From contig NZ_JACJQO010000010.1 in NCBI RefSeq assembly GCF_014696715.1, positions 235,309 to 299,308 on the forward strand: 64,000 bases of DNA, in the 5' to 3' direction. Source of the DNA: Pseudanabaena sp. FACHB-2040. GTDB lineage: Bacteria; Cyanobacteriota; Cyanobacteriia; Phormidesmidales; Phormidesmidaceae. Shown here in pieces: positions 34,823 through 45,165 of this stretch. The notes under the pieces were generated by a model, which searched no databases, was not told the DNA's origin, and saw only the letters and a program-made list of their open reading frames with translations. Both the position numbers and the translations under genes were made by a program. Each line of letters opens with the position of its first letter. Position 1 is the stretch's first letter.

Positions 34823-35494
34823 TCACGATATTAGGCTGTTGAGCCAGTAGGCTAGTGCTGCGCTCCCTAGGGGAACCGTTAGGTTGTCGATGCCGAACTT
34901 CGAAAAAGCCTCTAGGCCAGTAGCGACCACAGCCACTAGAAAACTGATCAGGCCAATGGCTAGAGACCAGCCGTAGACCCCACCAAGAATGCTAAGGCAG
35001 ACAACCAGGCTCGCTATAAACATTGCTAGGGAGCCTTCCCAACTTTTCTGCGTGTCCCACAGCTTGTAGGGATGGCGACCAAACCGCTGCCCTACAAGCG
35101 CTGCTAAGCCGTCACCCCAGGTCATTACTAGAATGCCAATGGCCGTGTAGTGGGGCAGCCCTTGGGGCCAGAACCCAGCAGTCAGCAAGCCAATGCTCGA
35201 AGCGTAGAAAAACGTGCCCAGGCTGTCTCGCCCAACGCCGTTAATCCCCGGCAGGATGGGCATACGGTAGGAGAGCAGTGCGATCGCACTGGCCGCCACC
35301 GAAGCTGCAATTCCCATCCAGGCAGGCGTTTGCAGCCACCAAGCCAACAGAATGACATGGCCCGCTCCGATGTGGACCACCTTACGGGTAATCTCTGGGC
35401 CAACCGCCGTGGTTCGACGCAGCCCCTCTGCTACCCCGCCGACAATAGCTAACCAGCCAACAACCAGGCCAACCTGAAGCAGTGGGGTAGGCAT
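34823..35494 (-). CDS. Phytol kinase-like CTP-dependent prenol kinase (VTE5 family)
   Basis: 223 residues with about six or seven transmembrane helices. TRKVVHIGAGHVILLAW, MTWGDGLAALVGQRFGRH and KSWEGSLAMF are the family motifs shared with phytol, farnesol and dolichol kinases and CdsA-like enzymes. In cyanobacteria the family phosphorylates phytol freed from chlorophyll, feeding tocopherol or chlorophyll recycling; the precise prenol is inferred. It converges with the CHAD gene and diverges from pyrH. Confidence 0.88.
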   Translation of the reverse strand: MPTPLLQVGLVVGWLAIVGGVAEGLRRTTAVGPEITRKVVHIGAGHVILLAWWLQTPAWMGIAASVAASAIALLSYRMPILPGINGVGRDSLGTFFYASSIGLLTAGFWPQGLPHYTAIGILVMTWGDGLAALVGQRFGRHPYKLWDTQKSWEGSLAMFIASLVVCLSILGGVYGWSLAIGLISFLVAVVATGLEAFSKFGIDNLTVPLGSAALAYWLNSLIS

Positions 35495-35660
35495 AAACCG
35501 GACTTTAATCCTCTCTAGCGACAGCGCCCCTGGGCGGCAGATCTAAACCCTATCAAACTACTTTAATCCCCCCATGAAGCTTCAGCGCCCCACTTCCCTA
35601 CTTGAATTGAACGCGGATTAAGTAGGTATATTGGTGGGGAACCGTTATAGATACCCCTAA

Positions 35661-36945
<1,285 letters not shown>

Positions 36946-36973
36946 GGTCTGTTTGAAGTCTTTTCGGTTCTAT

Positions 36974-37016
36974 GCCTCGGGGCATGGCTAAGCCATGCCC
37001 CGAGGCGTTTTAGTTT
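36974..37016. terminator. Strong hairpin terminator between convergent genes
   Basis: GCCTCGGGGCATGGC (36974-36988) and GCCATGCCCCGAGGC (36992-37006) are perfectly complementary with a TAA loop, followed by GTTTTAGTTT. It terminates frr and lies just past the stop of the leftward 52-residue gene. Confidence 0.85.
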
Positions 37017-37173
37017 AGGCACTACAGGCCGGGCGCACCATATAGGCAATGTGCATAGGGTAGCCTTCGGCATAAATGCGGTCAACGCAGTTTAGAGCGG
37101 CTTCCAAGTCCTTGAAGACCTTTAGCACCTGCTCACTACCATTGGCATATTGAATGCAGAGTTCCCAGAACAT
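37015..37173 (-). CDS. Small protein of 52 residues, unknown
   Basis: Starts MFWELCIQYANGSEQVLKVF and ends with YMVRPACSA. A near-perfect Shine-Dalgarno (AAGGAGGG) lies 6 bp before the ATG at 37173, which fixes the start; a longer frame to 37281 lacks such support. The compact alternating beta/helix pattern suggests a small folded domain. Three Cys are present, one near the C-terminus. I recognise no named family. Convergent with frr across a shared terminator. Confidence 0.7.
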   Translation of the reverse strand: MFWELCIQYANGSEQVLKVFKDLEAALNCVDRIYAEGYPMHIAYMVRPACSA

Positions 37174-37386
37174 AGTGCCCTCCTTCGCGTTGACAGACCT
37201 GTGGGCGTTACGATGGCGCTTTATGTAAGCTTTATTTAGCCAGCGTGACTTCATCCTAGAAGCTACATAGCGGCTTTGCACTCCGGGAGATCAACGATCT
37301 CTGCGATTCCGTGAAATCTCGGCTTTTCCCAGTTCCTACTAGTAGCTGCTCAAAATAGGTCTGCTCTACTCAAGGACAGGTCTGCT

Positions 37387-38262
37387 CTACCCGTTTACCT
37401 GTCGCCATACATTGGCTAATCCCTGCGCTATCGGTTGAGTGACAGCAGAGCTACGCCAGTATTCGTTGTGGGACAGGGTATTCCACCTGGTTAGGAGATT
37501 GCCTACGTTGACTTCGATGTCTTTGACAACTTGGCGGTATTCTTCATTAATGCCTTCGATGGGGTAGCCGAGCAGATCGTTGCGATCGTAGAAGTTGAGC
37601 CACTGGCCCTGCAGGTTGGGATAAATTTGAGGCAGTTGGGGGGAGGGCACCTGGATGGGGGTACCAAAGTTGCGAAATCTGAGGGACCAAAACGGGATTT
37701 GGCTGCCTAGGGTATAAAACAGGGTAAAGGTGTCGCCTCGCTCTAGGGGGTTATCGCGGGCGGTGGCGGGTCGCCTGCCCTGCTGCAAATCCCAGAGGAA
37801 GTTGCTGGCAATAGCACTGCCCAAACTGTGGGCAATAACGCATAGGGGGGCGCGTTCACCAGCCTGATCGGCTAGTCGCCTTAGGGTCTCTGCAAAGCGG
37901 GTGTGAATGTCTTCGTAGATCTGCTCTTCGGCTGCGGAGGCGGGCTGAATCGGCTGATAGGCAATGCTATCGGCCAAGGAGTGAAAAATAAAGTCGCGTA
38001 GGCCAAAGAAACGGCTCAGCCGCTGCCGGATTTGGAGCCGTTTAAACAGCTCATCCTGCGGATTTTGCACAACGGGGGACCAGTACACTGGCTCGATAAT
38101 TAGCTGCAAATCAGGATCTGCCACCCCAGGGAGGGCCCGCACTATCTCCCGCTGTAGTCGGACTGCGATACCACTGACGTAGTTGGGGCTTTGCTTGTCG
38201 GCAAATTCAGGATTGGCCTGAGCAATGCCGTGAATGACTGCGATCGCAATCTTTTGAGTCAT
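37387..38262 (-). CDS. Alpha/beta hydrolase, lipase-like
   Basis: 291 residues from the ATG at 38262 (MTQKIAIAVIHGI); a TTG five codons upstream is possible. IAVIHGIAQANPEF gives the oxyanion-hole region. LCVIAHSLGSAIASNFLWDL (about residues 141-160) holds the nucleophile Ser in A-H-S-L-G. No signal peptide, so probably cytoplasmic. The Asp and His of the triad are not certain by eye. No substrate can be named. It is monocistronic on the minus strand. Confidence 0.75.
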   Translation of the reverse strand: MTQKIAIAVIHGIAQANPEFADKQSPNYVSGIAVRLQREIVRALPGVADPDLQLIIEPVYWSPVVQNPQDELFKRLQIRQRLSRFFGLRDFIFHSLADSIAYQPIQPASAAEEQIYEDIHTRFAETLRRLADQAGERAPLCVIAHSLGSAIASNFLWDLQQGRRPATARDNPLERGDTFTLFYTLGSQIPFWSLRFRNFGTPIQVPSPQLPQIYPNLQGQWLNFYDRNDLLGYPIEGINEEYRQVVKDIEVNVGNLLTRWNTLSHNEYWRSSAVTQPIAQGLANVWRQVNG

Positions 38263-38512
38263 AGGGGGGCAATTCAATGCAAATCAGCACTTACCAGGCT
38301 GCCACAGCCACTCTCCAAGAACATGCCCCCTAAGGGTACTTTTAATGGGTCAGGGAGGCTTTGGGCTGATCCCAAGCAGGCGCAAGCCCAGCGGGTGAAA
38401 CTAGCCTTTGATTGCCTCTAAGCTGGCTGATGGCTGCCATCTCATCATCAGAGAGTTGGAAGCTAAAGATGTGAAAGTTTCGCTGGCTTCCTGAGGGGGT
38501 TTCTTGAAAAGG

Positions 38513-39442
38513 TTAGCCTGATGCTAGCGATGCAGCCGAGACTGCCTCATCCCTCTTTTGCTGGATCGTGTCTAGGAAGGCATAGATTGGCGGGCTATGG
38601 ATACCATCTGCTAAAACGGCCGCACCCAACTGCCGCTTCAGAGGCAGGGGCAGCGCCCGCACTCGCACCCCTAAAGGAATGGGAATGGCGGCAAAGTAGG
38701 GCAAGATTGTCATGCCTAGCCCCTCAGCCACCATGCTGACAATGGTCGAGTCTTCATTGAGTTCGTAGGCAATGTCTAGGTGTACGGGCAGCTGGGCTAA
38801 GTATTCACGCAGCAGAGTGTAGCTGTTGTCGTTGGGCACCGGCAGGATCAGGGGGTACTGGCGTAGCTGGGCCCAGGTTAGGGGGCCATCGGGCAGCACT
38901 GCCCGAGGCGGCAGCAGGGCGATGTAGTCGTCGGCAAATAGCTCGTAGACTTTTAGCCCAGCGGGATGGTAGATATCCATTAACCCGACATCGGCGGCTC
39001 CTGTTTGCAGCACGGTTTGCACTTCGCCGTGGTTGACGCAGCGGGTAATGGTAACGCCAATTTGCGGGTAGCGCTGCTTAAAGGCTGCGATCACCTGGGG
39101 CAGCCAGTGGGTTGCCAAACTGCGAATGGCGGCGACTCTGACTTGCCCTCCGGCTAGACCCCTAGCCTGCTGGGTGGTGCTGACCAGCTGATCGAGGTGG
39201 TGCAAAATCTGGCGAGCGTTGTCTATGACCTCGGTTCCAGTTGGGGTCAGCGCTGCGCCCCGTCGCCCTCGGGAAAACAGCACGACACCGAGCTCTGCTT
39301 CTAGGCTTGCGATCGCGTGGCTAATGGCCGACTGGGTTAGCTCTAGCTCGGCAGCGGCTTTGCCAAAGCTGCCATACTCAGCCACAGCGGCAAAAGCCCG
39401 CAGCTGAAACAGCTTAATTTTGGAGACATCAACAGTGCTCAT
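38513..39442 (-). CDS. LysR family transcriptional regulator
   Basis: 309 residues. The N-terminal winged helix-turn-helix (about 8-66) is clear in FAAVAEYGSFGKAAAELELTQ followed by SAISHAIASLEAELGVVLF. The C-terminal effector-binding domain (about 95-300) has VRVAAIRSLATHWLPQVIAAF. It is divergent from ald with only 79 bp between the starts, where an imperfect dyad lies. The usual inference for such pairs is that it controls ald and itself; the effector is unknown. Confidence 0.93.
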   Translation of the reverse strand: MSTVDVSKIKLFQLRAFAAVAEYGSFGKAAAELELTQSAISHAIASLEAELGVVLFSRGRRGAALTPTGTEVIDNARQILHHLDQLVSTTQQARGLAGGQVRVAAIRSLATHWLPQVIAAFKQRYPQIGVTITRCVNHGEVQTVLQTGAADVGLMDIYHPAGLKVYELFADDYIALLPPRAVLPDGPLTWAQLRQYPLILPVPNDNSYTLLREYLAQLPVHLDIAYELNEDSTIVSMVAEGLGMTILPYFAAIPIPLGVRVRALPLPLKRQLGAAVLADGIHSPPIYAFLDTIQQKRDEAVSAASLASG

Positions 39443-39482
39443 GCATGGACATTAACACTGTCATTTGAATGGTTTGGCTGCA

Positions 39483-39510
39483 CTTCATACAGTTGTTACA
39501 ACACCTGAAG
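39483..39510. promoter_or_regulatory. Dyad in the LysR-ald intergenic region
   Basis: CTTCA (39483-39487) and TGAAG (39506-39510) flank GTTGT-T-ACAAC (39492-39502), giving a nearly symmetric nested inverted repeat within 12 bp of the ald start. It is a candidate LysR-binding site. Confidence 0.4.
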
Positions 39511-39521
39511 GAATTTGAGCC

Positions 39522-40637
39522 ATGCGGATCGGACTGCCCAAGGAGATTAAGGATCAAGAGTTTCGAGCCGGCTTGACTCCGGCTAGCGTGCAGACGCTTT
39601 GCCAGCAAGGCCACCAGGTTGTCGTCGAGCGTGGGGCGGGCGCGGGTTCTGGCTTTACCGACCAGGAATATGTTGAAGCTGGCGCGACTCTGGTTTCCGA
39701 TCCGACGATTATTTGGGCGCAGTCGATGGTGGTTAAGGTGAAAGAGCCTCAACCTTCTGAGTATCGCTTTTTTCGCAAAGATTTAATTCTGTTTACCTAT
39801 CTCCACTTGGCTGCAGAGCGGGCTTTGACAGAGGCCTTGCTACAGAGCGGCTTGCACGCCATTGCCTACGAAACAGTAGCCACAGCCGACGGCAGACTGC
39901 CGCTGCTGACGCCTATGAGCATTATTGCTGGGCGGCTATCGGTGCAGTTTGGGGCTCGTTACCTGGAGCGGCAGCAGGGCGGGCGCGGCGTCTTGCTGGG
40001 CGGAGTGCCGGGTGTGCAGCCTGGCCGAGTCGTTATTTTGGGCGGTGGTGTAGTGGGTACTGAAGCGGCTCGGATTGCCGTAGGCATGGGTGCCCGAGTA
40101 CAGATCATCGACATTAACGTAGATCGGTTAGCCTACCTGGAAACCCTCTTTGGCTCTCGCGTTGAGCTGCTCTACAGCACATCGAGCCAGATCGTAGCGG
40201 CAGTGCCTCAGGCCGATCTGTTGATTGGAGCTGTGCTGGTGCCCGGTCGCAAAGCCCCTATTTTGGTCAATCGAGATCTGGTGGCTCAAATGCGCCCCGG
40301 CTCCGTCATTATTGATGTGGCGGTAGACCAAGGCGGCTGTATCGAAACCCTACGGCCCACCTCCTACAGCCAGCCTACCTATGTAGAAGCGGGCGTTGTA
40401 CATTTTGGGGTGCCCAACATGCCAGGAGCTACCCCCTGGACTGCGACGCAGGCTCTCAACAACGCTACCCTGCCTTACGTGCTGAAGCTGGCTGAGAAGG
40501 GGCTGGACGCGCTGCTGACCGATAGTGCTTTGGGCCAAGGCCTCAATGTCGCTAACGGTGAACTGGTTCACCCCGCCATTCGATCTGCTTTTCCGGATTT
40601 AACCGGACGGAGCACGTCTGATTTTGCATTGGTCTGA
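39522..40637 (+). CDS. ald: Alanine dehydrogenase
   Basis: 371 residues, normal length. It interconverts alanine and pyruvate plus ammonia with NAD. N-terminal MRIGLPKEIKDQEFRAGLTP, the catalytic Lys in VVKVKEPQ and His in YLHLAAERALT are present. The Rossmann motif is VILGGGVVGTEAARIAVGMGA (split here by description, near residue 170). GVPNMPGATPWTATQALNNA is the late conserved segment. Divergent from a LysR regulator; a strong terminator follows. Confidence 0.97.
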   Translation: MRIGLPKEIKDQEFRAGLTPASVQTLCQQGHQVVVERGAGAGSGFTDQEYVEAGATLVSDPTIIWAQSMVVKVKEPQPSEYRFFRKDLILFTYLHLAAERALTEALLQSGLHAIAYETVATADGRLPLLTPMSIIAGRLSVQFGARYLERQQGGRGVLLGGVPGVQPGRVVILGGGVVGTEAARIAVGMGARVQIIDINVDRLAYLETLFGSRVELLYSTSSQIVAAVPQADLLIGAVLVPGRKAPILVNRDLVAQMRPGSVIIDVAVDQGGCIETLRPTSYSQPTYVEAGVVHFGVPNMPGATPWTATQALNNATLPYVLKLAEKGLDALLTDSALGQGLNVANGELVHPAIRSAFPDLTGRSTSDFALV

Positions 40638-40685
40638 CTTAAGCATTAGACCCGAGATTTGAGAGACGACCAACTCCAGAAGTTG

Positions 40686-40717
40686 GGCCACTGATAGACA
40701 TCAGTGGCCTTTTTTTG
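40686..40717 (+). terminator. Intrinsic terminator after ald
   Basis: GGCCACTGAT (40686-40695) and ATCAGTGGCC (40700-40709) form a perfect stem with loop AGAC, followed by seven T. Confidence 0.9.
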
Positions 40718-40820
40718 CCTAGATATTGTGTTAAAGAATGGCGCTGAGGGCTCTGCTGCTTTGAGGGGGTAGAGCCCCTGCTGAGCATTCCAGCACAGAG
40801 CATTGGGACGAGGAAAATCA

Positions 40821-40934
40821 GTGGCTTTTTTGTTGAGACGCTGCGATCGCAAACCTCCCCTGCATCCTTTCTACTCTGTGAGAGACGAAATTACTGCCAA
40901 AACCCGTCAAGCTGTAGAGGAGTACTTGCACTGA
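40821..40934 (+). CDS. Candidate small protein of 37 residues
   Basis: Short frame starting at GTG 40821 (read as M), with AFLLRRCDRKPPLHPFYSVR then DEITAKTRQAVEEYLH. A GAGG lies 7 bp upstream. The strongly charged, amphipathic composition looks like protein rather than noise. It lies between the ald terminator and the ZIP-like gene, 11 bp before the latter, so it could be the first cistron of that unit. No family recognised; conservation in relatives would decide. Confidence 0.4.
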   Translation: MAFLLRRCDRKPPLHPFYSVRDEITAKTRQAVEEYLH

Positions 40935-40945
40935 GGGATGCCATT

Positions 40946-41707
40946 ATGGCTGAGGCTGATCTCTCCCAGTCGAGTTTGGTCTTATTGTCGGGGTTGCTCA
41001 GTGTGCTGCTGGCGCTGGTGCATCTCTACTCTGGCAAACTGCTATTTCTTCAATGTATCCCCCGCAATATCTGGCTTTCCTTTGGCAGTGGCGTGTCTGT
41101 AGCCTACGTATTCGTCCACCTCATTCCTGATCTAAACGAGGCTCAGACAACCGTTCAGAAGAGCTTAGGGTCTGGGTTAGCGTTTTTAGAGCACCACGTT
41201 TATATAATGGCGCTGGTGGGATTAGCCGCTTTTTATGGATTAGAGCGGGCGGCAATAGTGTCGCGGCAACGCAATCAAGAGAGCGGCAATGGCGATGTGA
41301 CTGAGGCCGGAGTTTTTTGGCTTCACATCGTGGCTTTTGCTCTTTACAACGCGCTGATTGGCTATCTGTTGCTGCACCAGGAAGAACCCGGATTCCTGGA
41401 GATGGTGTCTTTTGCTGTTGCGATCGCACTTCACTTTGCGGTGAATGACTACGGCTTACGAGTGCACCATAAAAAGAGCTATGACCAGGTAGGTCGCTGG
41501 ATTTTGGCAGGCAGTGTGGTAGTGGGCTGGGTGATTGGTAGCGGTACGGAGGTTTCTGGGACTGCGATCGCCATACCCTTTTCTTTTCTAGCAGGCAGCA
41601 TTGTGTTGAATGTCCTAAAGGAAGAACTGCCGGAGGAGCGCGAAAGTCGATTCTGGGCCTTTGTCCTAGGCGCGGGCGGCTATACATGCCTGCTCCTAGC
41701 GCTCTAG
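40946..41707 (+). CDS. ZIP-like multi-pass membrane protein
   Basis: 253 residues with about seven or eight transmembrane helices. VAYVFVHLIPDLNEAQ near residue 52, ALHFAVNDYGLRVHHKKSYD near 163 and VLNVLKEELPEERESRF near 224 resemble the spacing of metal-binding helices in ZIP transporters. The classical HNxPEG motif is not present, so metal transport is uncertain. The GAGGG before the ATG supports the start. A hairpin terminator follows directly. Confidence 0.7.
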   Translation: MAEADLSQSSLVLLSGLLSVLLALVHLYSGKLLFLQCIPRNIWLSFGSGVSVAYVFVHLIPDLNEAQTTVQKSLGSGLAFLEHHVYIMALVGLAAFYGLERAAIVSRQRNQESGNGDVTEAGVFWLHIVAFALYNALIGYLLLHQEEPGFLEMVSFAVAIALHFAVNDYGLRVHHKKSYDQVGRWILAGSVVVGWVIGSGTEVSGTAIAIPFSFLAGSIVLNVLKEELPEERESRFWAFVLGAGGYTCLLLAL

Positions 41708-41743
41708 GCCAGGGTTCTATGAGGGCACTGCCCTGGCTTTTCT
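41708..41743 (+). terminator. Probable terminator after the ZIP-like gene
   Basis: GCCAGGG (41708-41714) and CCCTGGC (41731-41737) form a stem with a 16-nt loop, followed by TTTTCT. Confidence 0.6.
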
Positions 41744-41813
41744 CCGAGGTTGTGGAGGAGTGGAGCCTTAGCGGGGGTAGCCAGTGCTTTGAGGGGGTGC
41801 GATCGCAGCCAGA

Positions 41814-42329
41814 TCACACCCCCTCAAAATCGCCTTCGGTGAACAGTTTAGGGGGAATTAACCAGACCAACTGGCCTAGCCCAAACGCAATCTGCTCCCA
41901 GCTGCTCAGCTCAAAATCAATCCGCACCATAGCAGCGGTAGGAAACAGCACCCGACCGCTGCCAATTAGCCGCCCGGTCAGCTCCGACCACGTGGGTTCG
42001 TGGCCTACCAGCATCAGCGTGCGAGTCGTATCAGGTTCTTGCTGAATGACAGTCATGACCTCCTCAGGCGTTGCTTCGTAAAGCTGATCGGTGACTCGCA
42101 GGGGACAGCCCCAGCCTCCCGCTTCAGCCGCTAGCTCAGCCGTTGTCTTAGCTCGAACAGCCGAGGAAGACACTATAGAGTCGGGCACCTGCCCCGCAGC
42201 TGCTAGCAGCTTGCCCATGGCCTTAGCCGCTTTAATGCCCCGCTTAGCAACGGGGCGCTCATGGTCCCTCTGAAACTCGGCAGCCCAGTCAGACTTGCCG
42301 TGGCGAAAGAGAATAAGGTGCTTTTCCAT
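41814..42329 (-). CDS. sixA: Phosphohistidine phosphatase SixA-type
   Basis: 171 residues. The histidine phosphatase catalytic RHG motif is at LILFRHGKSDW (about residues 5-15), and the second catalytic His is in LMLVGHEPTWSELT. Length and motif order match SixA, which removes phosphate from His in phosphorelay or PTS proteins. VKAAKAMGKLL-like GIKAAKAMGKLLAA follows the first motif. The physiological target here is unknown. No histidine kinase is adjacent. Confidence 0.88.
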   Translation of the reverse strand: MEKHLILFRHGKSDWAAEFQRDHERPVAKRGIKAAKAMGKLLAAAGQVPDSIVSSSAVRAKTTAELAAEAGGWGCPLRVTDQLYEATPEEVMTVIQQEPDTTRTLMLVGHEPTWSELTGRLIGSGRVLFPTAAMVRIDFELSSWEQIAFGLGQLVWLIPPKLFTEGDFEGV

Positions 42330-42472
42330 ACCTAGAGAACAGGAACTACCTAGAAAAATTAATGGAAACAGCCTACGCGATTACATTATTTCTCTTCAGG
42401 ATAATTAAAAAACTTTTTGTTGAGTCTGCCTGCCCAAGACAGAGTTTTCCTTTAGAAAGACAGGTACAACGT

Positions 42473-43297
42473 CTACTCCAGGTTGAACTGGGGGCGGTTG
42501 AAGCGGTACCCGGCTGCCTTGAGCTTTTGGTTGGAAACGCGAACGTTGTAAGGGCGATCGCTAGGCTGGGAAGGATCCCAGGTAACGGCCGGTAGAGAAC
42601 TGACGCTGCAGACTCGCTCAACTAGCTCTCGCACCGTGGGAATTTCATCCTGCACCAGGTTGTAAACGCCGCTTAGCCCATGCATACGGGCAAAGTCAAT
42701 TGCGCCCACAATATCATCCAAGTGAATCCAGTTACTCCACTCAGCCCCTGCTCCTGGACGGGTTGTTCCAGCCCAACGGCCGTAGATCCTGGCTAGCTCT
42801 CGCCTCGGCCCGTAAATGCCGCCCAGCCGCAGAATGCAAACGTTTAAGCCAGGACGGGCAATGGTCAGCAGCACTCGCTCAGTTTCAGCCAAAACTTCGG
42901 CATTGGGCGCGGCTGGTTTAACAGGGGTGGTTTCCGTGACCCAGTTGCCGCTGTGGTCGCCATAGACAGAAAAGCTGCTGGTGTAGATTAGCTGCGCTAC
43001 GGTGCCAACCTGAGACAAGACCATGGCTAGCGTCTCAGCCGTTTTTAAGTAGGTTTCTGCATAGCCGTTTTGGCGGCCTCCGGCGACGCTGACTAAAACG
43101 CATGTCTGACCGTTGAGCGTGTCTCGCAGCCGCGCTTCGTCGGTGCCGCGCAAGATAACAACCTGGTTGGCAACCGGCTGTAGCTCGGAGACGCGCTCTG
43201 ATCGGGTGGTGGTCGCTGTGATGGTGAGTCCCTGATCTTGCCACAGTTGGGCAACGGGTTTGCCCACGTAGCCACAGCCAATAATTGCAGCGTTCAT
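42473..43297 (-). CDS. NAD(P)-dependent epimerase/dehydratase (YeeZ-like SDR)
   Basis: 274 residues. The Rossmann start AAIIGCGYVGKPVAQLW (GxGxxG form) and YTSSFSVYGDHSGNWVTETT are typical of atypical/extended SDR proteins such as YeeZ. LRLGGIYGPRRE and WIHLDDIVGAI complete the pattern. The usual YxxxK Lys is not obvious, so catalysis is uncertain. It is followed on the same strand by sixA after a 143-bp gap. Confidence 0.85.
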   Translation of the reverse strand: MNAAIIGCGYVGKPVAQLWQDQGLTITATTTRSERVSELQPVANQVVILRGTDEARLRDTLNGQTCVLVSVAGGRQNGYAETYLKTAETLAMVLSQVGTVAQLIYTSSFSVYGDHSGNWVTETTPVKPAAPNAEVLAETERVLLTIARPGLNVCILRLGGIYGPRRELARIYGRWAGTTRPGAGAEWSNWIHLDDIVGAIDFARMHGLSGVYNLVQDEIPTVRELVERVCSVSSLPAVTWDPSQPSDRPYNVRVSNQKLKAAGYRFNRPQFNLE

Positions 43298-43339
43298 TGA
43301 TTTGGGTAGGGTTCTTTAAAGTTCAAGCTAGATGCCTTA

Positions 43340-44245
43340 TTACGTTAAATCACCTGAGGCCAAAATCGCGCCGCCTACAATCAGTAGACAGGCCAGCCCT
43401 AGCGACCAGGAAGCCTCGGCAAAACCTGTTGCCACCAGCAGCAGAGTCGAGAGCAGCGGAGCCAGATAAGACAGCGCCCCCAAAGCTTTGATACTGCCAT
43501 GTTTTACCCCATAGTCCCAGGTATAAAAAGCCAGACCAATGGGGCCTAGGCCGAGAAATGCGATCGCACCCCACTCCCCACCTACCGGCCACACCGTTGT
43601 CTCCCACAGCCCGTGGCAAATCCAGGCCAGCCCCGCCGTTACCGCACAAAAGCTGCCCACAGCGCTAGTCGGCACCGCCCCAAACTTGCGAGACAGCACC
43701 GAATAGCCCGACCAGGTAAAGGCACACACCAGCGCCGCTAAGTAGCCAAGCAGATATTGCGGATTAAAGCTCAGACCCTGTCCACTCGTGACCAGCAGCC
43801 CCGCCCCAATAAATCCCGCCAGTGCACCAACGCAGTGAAACCAGCGCAGCCGTTCTCCCGGCAAACAGGCCGACAACAGCACAATCAACAGCGGCCACAG
43901 ATAGGCAATCAGGCTGGCCTCCACTGCAGGCGCATTCTGCAGCGCGATGAAGTAGAAAAAGTGATAGCCAAACAGACCCCATAATCCATTGAGCCATGCC
44001 CCCATAGGCAACTTGGTAGGGGCGTAAGGGCCTGCGCCCCTATCTGCGCCCAAGGATTTCCCAGCCCTTACCCGTAGCCCCAGCCCGATTAAAGAAGCCA
44101 GCGTAAACGCCATTGCTGTCAACTGAAACGGCGGCAACGCCCCGCTAAGTTTCGTCAAGAAAGCCAGCGTCGCCCACATCAAAATCGCTGTAAAGCCAAC
44201 GGCTGTCGCCCGGATAGAAGCCTTTTTCATCGCGTGCTGCATCAC
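43340..44245 (-). CDS. EamA/DMT family transporter
   Basis: 301 residues with about ten transmembrane helices in two EamA repeats. Typical segments are FTAILMWATLAFLTKLSG at the start and ALGALSYLAPLLSTLLLVATGFAE (described, near residue 255) in the second repeat. The family exports amino acids, metabolites or drugs; YddG-like aromatic amino acid export is one possibility, but the substrate cannot be told. It lies between the epimerase and the AraC regulator on the same strand, which might control it. Confidence 0.9.
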   Translation of the reverse strand: MMQHAMKKASIRATAVGFTAILMWATLAFLTKLSGALPPFQLTAMAFTLASLIGLGLRVRAGKSLGADRGAGPYAPTKLPMGAWLNGLWGLFGYHFFYFIALQNAPAVEASLIAYLWPLLIVLLSACLPGERLRWFHCVGALAGFIGAGLLVTSGQGLSFNPQYLLGYLAALVCAFTWSGYSVLSRKFGAVPTSAVGSFCAVTAGLAWICHGLWETTVWPVGGEWGAIAFLGLGPIGLAFYTWDYGVKHGSIKALGALSYLAPLLSTLLLVATGFAEASWSLGLACLLIVGGAILASGDLT

Positions 44246-44311
44246 GATCCCTCAACTACCTGCCAAAAAGTGTAGAGAGAAGGCACCAGGCAGCGCTTAA
44301 CCCAATTGCGG

Positions 44312-45061
44312 CTAACCCTTGTCCAAAATTCGGCTGTGCTGGCGATACTGCTGCGGCGAGCAGCTTTCCTGCTGGCGAAACAGCCGCGTCAGCGAGGCAT
44401 GATGCTCGTAGCCGACGGTCTGAGCAATTTCCAGAATGGTCAGCTCGCTGTGCGCCAATAGCTCCTTAGCTCTATCCAGCCGCACCTGCTGCAGATAGGC
44501 ATTGGGCGTTTGCCCCGTCCCTTTTTTGAACCACTCACAGAAGTAGCCCACGGTGTAACCCTCTAGCTGGGCCAAGAACTCTAGGGTGAGCGGCTGGTCG
44601 TAGTGGTCAAGGATATGCTGTTGCGATCGCGCTTGAGGGCGGGGCTTTAATCCTCGTGGCATCTGCTGATCCTGCAGCAGGGCAAGGGCATAGTTCGTCA
44701 GATGCCTTAGCCCAGTGCTCGGACTCCCCCTGCTCAAATCCTCTCGAATTAGGTTACGCACGGCTCGCCACTGTTCGTTCATACGCTGCTGAATGCAGGC
44801 CGATGCCGCAGCTAGAGAATTTGCCTGAACCAAGGCTCTAGGGATATCAAGCACTACGAATTGGTTGGTATTTCTGGCAAAGAAAGAGTGCTGGCAATGG
44901 GGCGGCAGGTAGACCAGGCGCGACTCATCTAGAACTAGATCAGCTTCGGGCGTTTCAATAAACAGCTCCCCCTGCAGCGTCAGCAAAAGCTGAGCATAGG
45001 GATGATCATGGGTATCGACTAGAGCTGAATAGGTGCGGCACTCGCCCACGAGTTGGTTCAT
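44312..45061 (-). CDS. AraC family transcriptional regulator
   Basis: 249 residues. An N-terminal cupin-like sensor domain ([20 protein letters not shown], about 14-33, and [14 protein letters not shown]) is followed by a C-terminal AraC double HTH (about 150-245) with [19 protein letters not shown] and [20 protein letters not shown]. It is directly upstream of the EamA transporter gene (66 bp) on the same strand and divergent from recF. Transporter control is a reasonable guess. Confidence 0.93.
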   Translation of the reverse strand: MNQLVGECRTYSALVDTHDHPYAQLLLTLQGELFIETPEADLVLDESRLVYLPPHCQHSFFARNTNQFVVLDIPRALVQANSLAAASACIQQRMNEQWRAVRNLIREDLSRGSPSTGLRHLTNYALALLQDQQMPRGLKPRPQARSQQHILDHYDQPLTLEFLAQLEGYTVGYFCEWFKKGTGQTPNAYLQQVRLDRAKELLAHSELTILEIAQTVGYEHHASLTRLFRQQESCSPQQYRQHSRILDKG

Positions 45062-45165
45062 CTTGCCACCGAGCGACAGCAGACACTTCTGTTTTGAACA
45101 TACCCGATCTCGCTAAACTGAGGGTTTGGTTAGCCTCGCAATTTGCCCCTGCTAATGCCGCCTGC

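Noticed and set aside
40646..40852. 68-residue minus-strand frame after ald
   Set aside because: It runs through the ald terminator and the candidate small gene, with poor composition and no RBS.
41121..41687. 188-residue minus-strand frame opposite the ZIP-like gene
   Set aside because: Antisense to a membrane protein with clear helices; its own translation is Ser/Pro/Arg-rich without a fold signature.
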